Positions 60,688-64,000 of a stretch of DNA of 64,000 bases are shown here, piece after piece; position 1 is the stretch's first letter, and every line of letters begins with the position of its first letter. A program made the position numbers and the translations under genes. The notes under the pieces were generated by a model that worked only from the letters and a program-made list of their open reading frames with translations, did not search any database and was not told the origin of the DNA. The DNA is from Colimorpha_A sp045543555 (GTDB lineage: Bacteria > Bacillota > Clostridia > Oscillospirales > CAG-272): contig JAZQMQ010000024.1 of NCBI GenBank assembly GCA_045543555.1, positions 1-64,000 of the forward strand. Reading direction: 5' to 3'.

Positions 60688-63420
60688 TCAGAAAATATTG
60701 TTTTCTTTAGCCCATCTTCTTCTGTCCAAAAACTTTTTGTATTCATCGTACGCGATTGCACCGGCAAATGCCGCAATGCCGAGCGCAGAAAGAATAGAGC
60801 CGTTTACATAACACTTGGGACGGTAGGTGAAGGTGACTTTGTGTGCTCCTTCTTCTATTTCAACAGCGATCAATCCGTCGTTTGTCTTAATCAGATCCTT
60901 TGCTTTGCCGTCGACCTTTACGATCCAACCCTCATCGAACGTTATCGTGGTGAAGAGAAGGGACTGACCCTTCGACACGTTTACGGTGCCCTCGATATAG
61001 TCTTCTTCAAACTTCGTTATTGACATATTACCCTTGGCGATTGACTCAAAGGTCTGAGCAAAGAGCTCGGAATTGAGTGTGAAGAAATAATCCTGCTTTG
61101 TACGGACATAAATGGGATCGTCCTTGAGACGAAGCTTTACGGAAACTTTTTGTTCTTTGTCGAATATTCCGAGATAATATACACAATCGGTCTTGTTGCC
61201 CATATAGTTTCCTACGTTGGAATCGTTAACGTAGAGTGTACATTCGCGGGGATAATCGGTTGGAACGTAGAAGTAAACAGGCTGATTTGCGGGTACCTTT
61301 ACGGTCATCTCTATCTCAGCTGTCTTTGATGAATCCTTGGGGCTGTATTTGCGGTGATTTGTTGCGAAATTGGTGTTGATATTAATATAATCTGTATCCT
61401 TGATCTTTACCTTTTCGAATATTTCAATTTCTTCTTCGCTTCCCATAAAGGCAGTTGCCATAGCGTTCATGAGCAGGAAAGGATTTTCAAAATCAGTTAT
61501 CTCAACCTTTGCCGCATCAAAAGACGAAGCGAATGCAAGAGAAAGGGCGTATGGATTCTCATAAATTATCAGCTCGTCGGGCTTCAGCATTACCTTATCG
61601 CGATAAATATCATCAACAGGAGTTCTGCCGATTTCCTGCCATACTTGATTGTCGATCACTTTATTGGATATTACGTATTTGATACCGAGTATTGCATCTG
61701 CCACGGGTGTACCGCCGAGATACTGTGACCAGTGTGAGCGTGAAGCGTATCCGTAACGGTGTAGCAGGTTAATTGATGCCTTGTTGAGTGTCGAGGTGGA
61801 ATTGGAGATTCCGTAGAAATCAAGCGTCATCGGATCGTTTGTACGGCCGTTATTCTGACGGTGGAAATTCTTTTCCATTCTGTAGAACTCGCTGTCGTCG
61901 TAATCCTTAACAAACTGTACGGCGGGTCTTACAGCATTCATATAATGATTGTAGGAGTCGCGAGAGGACATCACAACGTCCTCATCAAGAGCTATAGCGT
62001 TCATAAGACCGGCGGTGAAGAGCTCTGCAAACACGAGAATGGCTATGACTGCTGTTGCCATTCCGCGATATTTCTGCTTATATACAAACCATAGGGCAAC
62101 GCAGAACGCACCTATGCAGAGAACCGAGAACCACACGGTCTTTATGTCTTTTACATTCTTGTAGTCTAGCTTCTGCATAATAAATATCAGAAGAGTGAGT
62201 ACTCCGCCTATGAAGACAACGTGCTTGTAATTTGCAAAGTGAAGCTTTCCGAAAGCTTTATATGCCATGACTATCAGCAAGAAGGCAAATATGAAGGCAT
62301 ATCTGTAATTTAACCAGTTAGGCTTCTGGAAGCCGTGCCAAATGATATCGAGGGCATTTACGTTGAAGCTGAGAAGGAACACTATAAGGATCGCACCGCC
62401 CATCATTCTTTCGCGCCAGCTAATGCGAGAAGTGATGAAATACATGGGGAAAAGGAGAAGGACGATTGAGCCCGCATAAATGAACGGGAGACCTTCGGGA
62501 CGGACGGAATCGTACGATCCGGGATACAGCTTAACCAAAAGATCGAGCCAGTCGAATCTTTGTGTGAATGTGAAGTTGGGATTTGTGAATTCATCCTTAC
62601 CGAACTGCAGAGATGTGTATGCGGGAAGGATGATGATCATGGCTATTGAGATGGCGATCGCTGAGTAACAAATGATGCGCAGTAGCGATTTGAAGAAATG
62701 GTTATCCTCGAGCCAGAAGTTGTTTCCGTAGCGGCTGCTTGATGCGAGATAGTAGTAGAAAAAGTAAATTGCAACGTAGATACATATCATATATCCGATA
62801 TAGAACGAGGTAAGCAAGCTCATTGCAAGGCTGAATACAAAAAGCTTGAAAGCGCCTTTTTTTATAAGGCGTTCTATACCGAGAGTAACCAAAGGAAGAA
62901 GGATCATGCAGTCGATCCACATTGTGTTGTGCGCCATAACGACAGCAAATGCGCACAAAGCATAGCAGGAGGAAAAGATAATGATATTAAGCTTTTTTGT
63001 GGGGTGGGATTCGTTTAAATAATATGCCATTGTGGCACCCATTGATCCTGCCTTGAGCAGAATTATGAGAAGGAGTGCCTCTGTCATATTATTGTCGGGG
63101 AAAAGTGCAACCAGGAAGGAGAAAGGGCTTGACAGATAGTAGGCAAATATGCCCATAAATTCTCCGCCAAGAGTTCTTGTCCAAGTGTACAGCATTGATC
63201 CGCCGTCGAGTATCTTGTGCTTCAGGTCGTCGAAAAAATTTACGTACTGTCCGTTTAAGTCGAGAACGAGTACGGAATTGTTACCGAACGGGAATACCTC
63301 AAGCGCAATGTATATCATCCACATAATAACTACAGGGACGAAAAAGGCAAGAAATAGGTAACTGTTATTGTCAGCAAAGCTCAGAAGTCTTTTTTTCAAG
63401 ACGTTCATTTTATCTTTCAT
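60688..63420 (-). CDS. YfhO family membrane protein
   Basis: Large polytopic protein, 910 aa: about 12-13 helices in the N-terminal 480 residues with a GT-C-like first loop (DLNGQYVNFFDDLKH), then a large extracytoplasmic region and one C-terminal helix (NGSILSALGIAAFAGAIAY). YfhO in B. subtilis glycosylates lipoteichoic acid, so a cell-wall glycosyltransferase role is likely. The ATG at 63420 has GGAAGGAAACC upstream. Confidence 0.9.
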   Translation of the reverse strand: MKDKMNVLKKRLLSFADNNSYLFLAFFVPVVIMWMIYIALEVFPFGNNSVLVLDLNGQYVNFFDDLKHKILDGGSMLYTWTRTLGGEFMGIFAYYLSSPFSFLVALFPDNNMTEALLLIILLKAGSMGATMAYYLNESHPTKKLNIIIFSSCYALCAFAVVMAHNTMWIDCMILLPLVTLGIERLIKKGAFKLFVFSLAMSLLTSFYIGYMICIYVAIYFFYYYLASSSRYGNNFWLEDNHFFKSLLRIICYSAIAISIAMIIILPAYTSLQFGKDEFTNPNFTFTQRFDWLDLLVKLYPGSYDSVRPEGLPFIYAGSIVLLLFPMYFITSRISWRERMMGGAILIVFLLSFNVNALDIIWHGFQKPNWLNYRYAFIFAFLLIVMAYKAFGKLHFANYKHVVFIGGVLTLLIFIMQKLDYKNVKDIKTVWFSVLCIGAFCVALWFVYKQKYRGMATAVIAILVFAELFTAGLMNAIALDEDVVMSSRDSYNHYMNAVRPAVQFVKDYDDSEFYRMEKNFHRQNNGRTNDPMTLDFYGISNSTSTLNKASINLLHRYGYASRSHWSQYLGGTPVADAILGIKYVISNKVIDNQVWQEIGRTPVDDIYRDKVMLKPDELIIYENPYALSLAFASSFDAAKVEITDFENPFLLMNAMATAFMGSEEEIEIFEKVKIKDTDYININTNFATNHRKYSPKDSSKTAEIEMTVKVPANQPVYFYVPTDYPRECTLYVNDSNVGNYMGNKTDCVYYLGIFDKEQKVSVKLRLKDDPIYVRTKQDYFFTLNSELFAQTFESIAKGNMSITKFEEDYIEGTVNVSKGQSLLFTTITFDEGWIVKVDGKAKDLIKTNDGLIAVEIEEGAHKVTFTYRPKCYVNGSILSALGIAAFAGAIAYDEYKKFLDRRRWAKENNIF

Positions 63421-63539
63421 TTGGGTTTCCTTCCAAAAATGGTTAAAATTATAACTATTATACCACAAATGTTCGAATATGTAAACAGATTTGCACAAAA
63501 TATAATTTTGTAAAATTTATAAAAATTTACAAATACCTT

Positions 63540-63568
63540 TTGACTATTTACGGTTTCTATGATATAAT
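63540..63568 (+). promoter_or_regulatory. Promoter for ruvC
   Basis: TTGACT (63540-63545), 17 bases, TATAAT (63563-63568). Confidence 0.82.
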
Positions 63569-63620
63569 ATTATGAATTGTTATATTTATAGATAAATCTG
63601 TTGAAAGTGAGGCGGAAAAA

Positions 63621-64000
63621 ATGATAATTCTCGGAATTGACCCGGGTCTTGCGATCGTTGGATACGGGGTCATTGATTACACCCCGCCAAACTTTACCGT
63701 GATTGCTTACGGCGCAATAACAACTCCCGCACACACAAAGGTTGAAGACAGATTGGGTCTCATATATGACGGAATGAGCGCCCTCATCGATAAATACCAC
63801 CCGGCAGAGCTTGCAATTGAGGAATTGTTCTTCACAAACAACATTACGACCGGAATTTCCGTTGCGGAGGCAAGGGGAGTTATATTGCTTGCCTCAAAGA
63901 AAAAGGGGCTTGACATTTTTGAATATACACCGCTTCAGGTAAAGCAGTCGGTCGTCGGTTACGGAAAAGCAGAAAAAAAACAGGTGCAGATGATGGTTAA
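63621..64000 (+). CDS. ruvC: Crossover junction endodeoxyribonuclease RuvC (3' partial)
   Basis: Holliday junction resolvase. 126 codons are visible before the window ends. ILGIDPGLAIVGYGV with the first catalytic Asp, and LAIEELFF with the catalytic Glu, are present; the C-terminal catalytic Asp residues lie beyond the edge. GAGGCGG precedes the ATG. ruvA and ruvB may follow outside the window. Confidence 0.96.
   Translation, partial: MIILGIDPGLAIVGYGVIDYTPPNFTVIAYGAITTPAHTKVEDRLGLIYDGMSALIDKYHPAELAIEELFFTNNITTGISVAEARGVILLASKKKGLDIFEYTPLQVKQSVVGYGKAEKKQVQMMV

Noticed and set aside
1..64000. CRISPR array or defence island
   Set aside because: No regularly spaced repeats and no cas, restriction-modification or toxin-antitoxin genes were recognised anywhere in the window.

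Overview
The window is a stretch of chromosome from an anaerobic, low-to-mid GC Firmicute, most likely a member of the Clostridia (Oscillospirales/Ruminococcaceae-like). This is inferred from gene content (the radical SAM/DUF2344 pair, MtaB, DUF4317, LytTR with a LiaF-like protein, PdaA-like deacetylase, Hsp33, QueT), from strong GGAGG-type ribosome binding sites, and from many near-consensus sigma-A promoters with a 17-base spacer. Both window ends cut a gene: clpP on the left and ruvC on the right. No rRNA, CRISPR array, prophage or complete insertion sequence was seen.

Layout. 1-8 kb (+): clpP(partial)-clpX, then rlmB, a large acidic membrane protein that reads as a catalytically dead heavy-metal P-type ATPase, and the radical SAM/DUF2344 pair. 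8-9.4 kb (-): DUF421 protein and an Asp/Glu racemase. 9.5-14.6 kb (+): rpmG-secE-nusG-rplK-rplA, ended by a terminator so that rplJL-rpoBC do not follow, then a CPBP protease, mnmA and ridA. 14.6-25.1 kb (-): mtaB and an M29 aminopeptidase, a small lipoprotein, a D,D-carboxypeptidase, nifU-nifS, tRNA-Val(GAC), an alpha-L-rhamnosidase with an ABC-2-like membrane protein, and an unknown membrane protein. 25.2-28.3 kb (+): a Xer-type recombinase, an unknown 102-residue protein with hslO, and a SanA-like protein. 28.3-36.4 kb (-): mgsA and a solitary minD, rpe, ispD-ispF, a Crp/Fnr regulator with a NitT/TauT-type ABC transporter, and a D-2-hydroxyacid dehydrogenase.

36.5-48.3 kb: an LCP protein (+), queT under a preQ1-I riboswitch (-), aspS, tetR and an acyl-CoA synthetase-like enzyme (+), a lipoprotein, a decayed maltose acetyltransferase and an M18 aminopeptidase (-), then rpsB-tsf with a pseudoknotted leader and a histidine phosphatase (+). 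48.5-55 kb (+): an EF-G-like GTPase, a scarred region holding a DUF4234 gene and a broken DUF2752 gene fused to a second copy of the EF-G-like 3' end, an ABC exporter with a DUF1854 partner, and a nitroreductase. 55-64 kb: DUF4317, LiaF-like and LytTR genes (-), two polysaccharide deacetylases (+), a ComEC-type hydrolase, a CmpB-type membrane protein and a YfhO-type membrane protein (-), and ruvC (+).

Most of the window is housekeeping. The points most worth a second look are the P-type ATPase pseudoenzyme (2726-5464), the duplication scar with a chimeric pseudogene (50521-51387), an unassigned plus-strand structured element with its own terminator (about 30880-31060), structured RNA leaders (queT, rpsB, rplK, rpmG), and five promoters carrying near-perfect palindromic operators (nifS, rhamnosidase, Crp/Fnr, TetR, EF-G-like).
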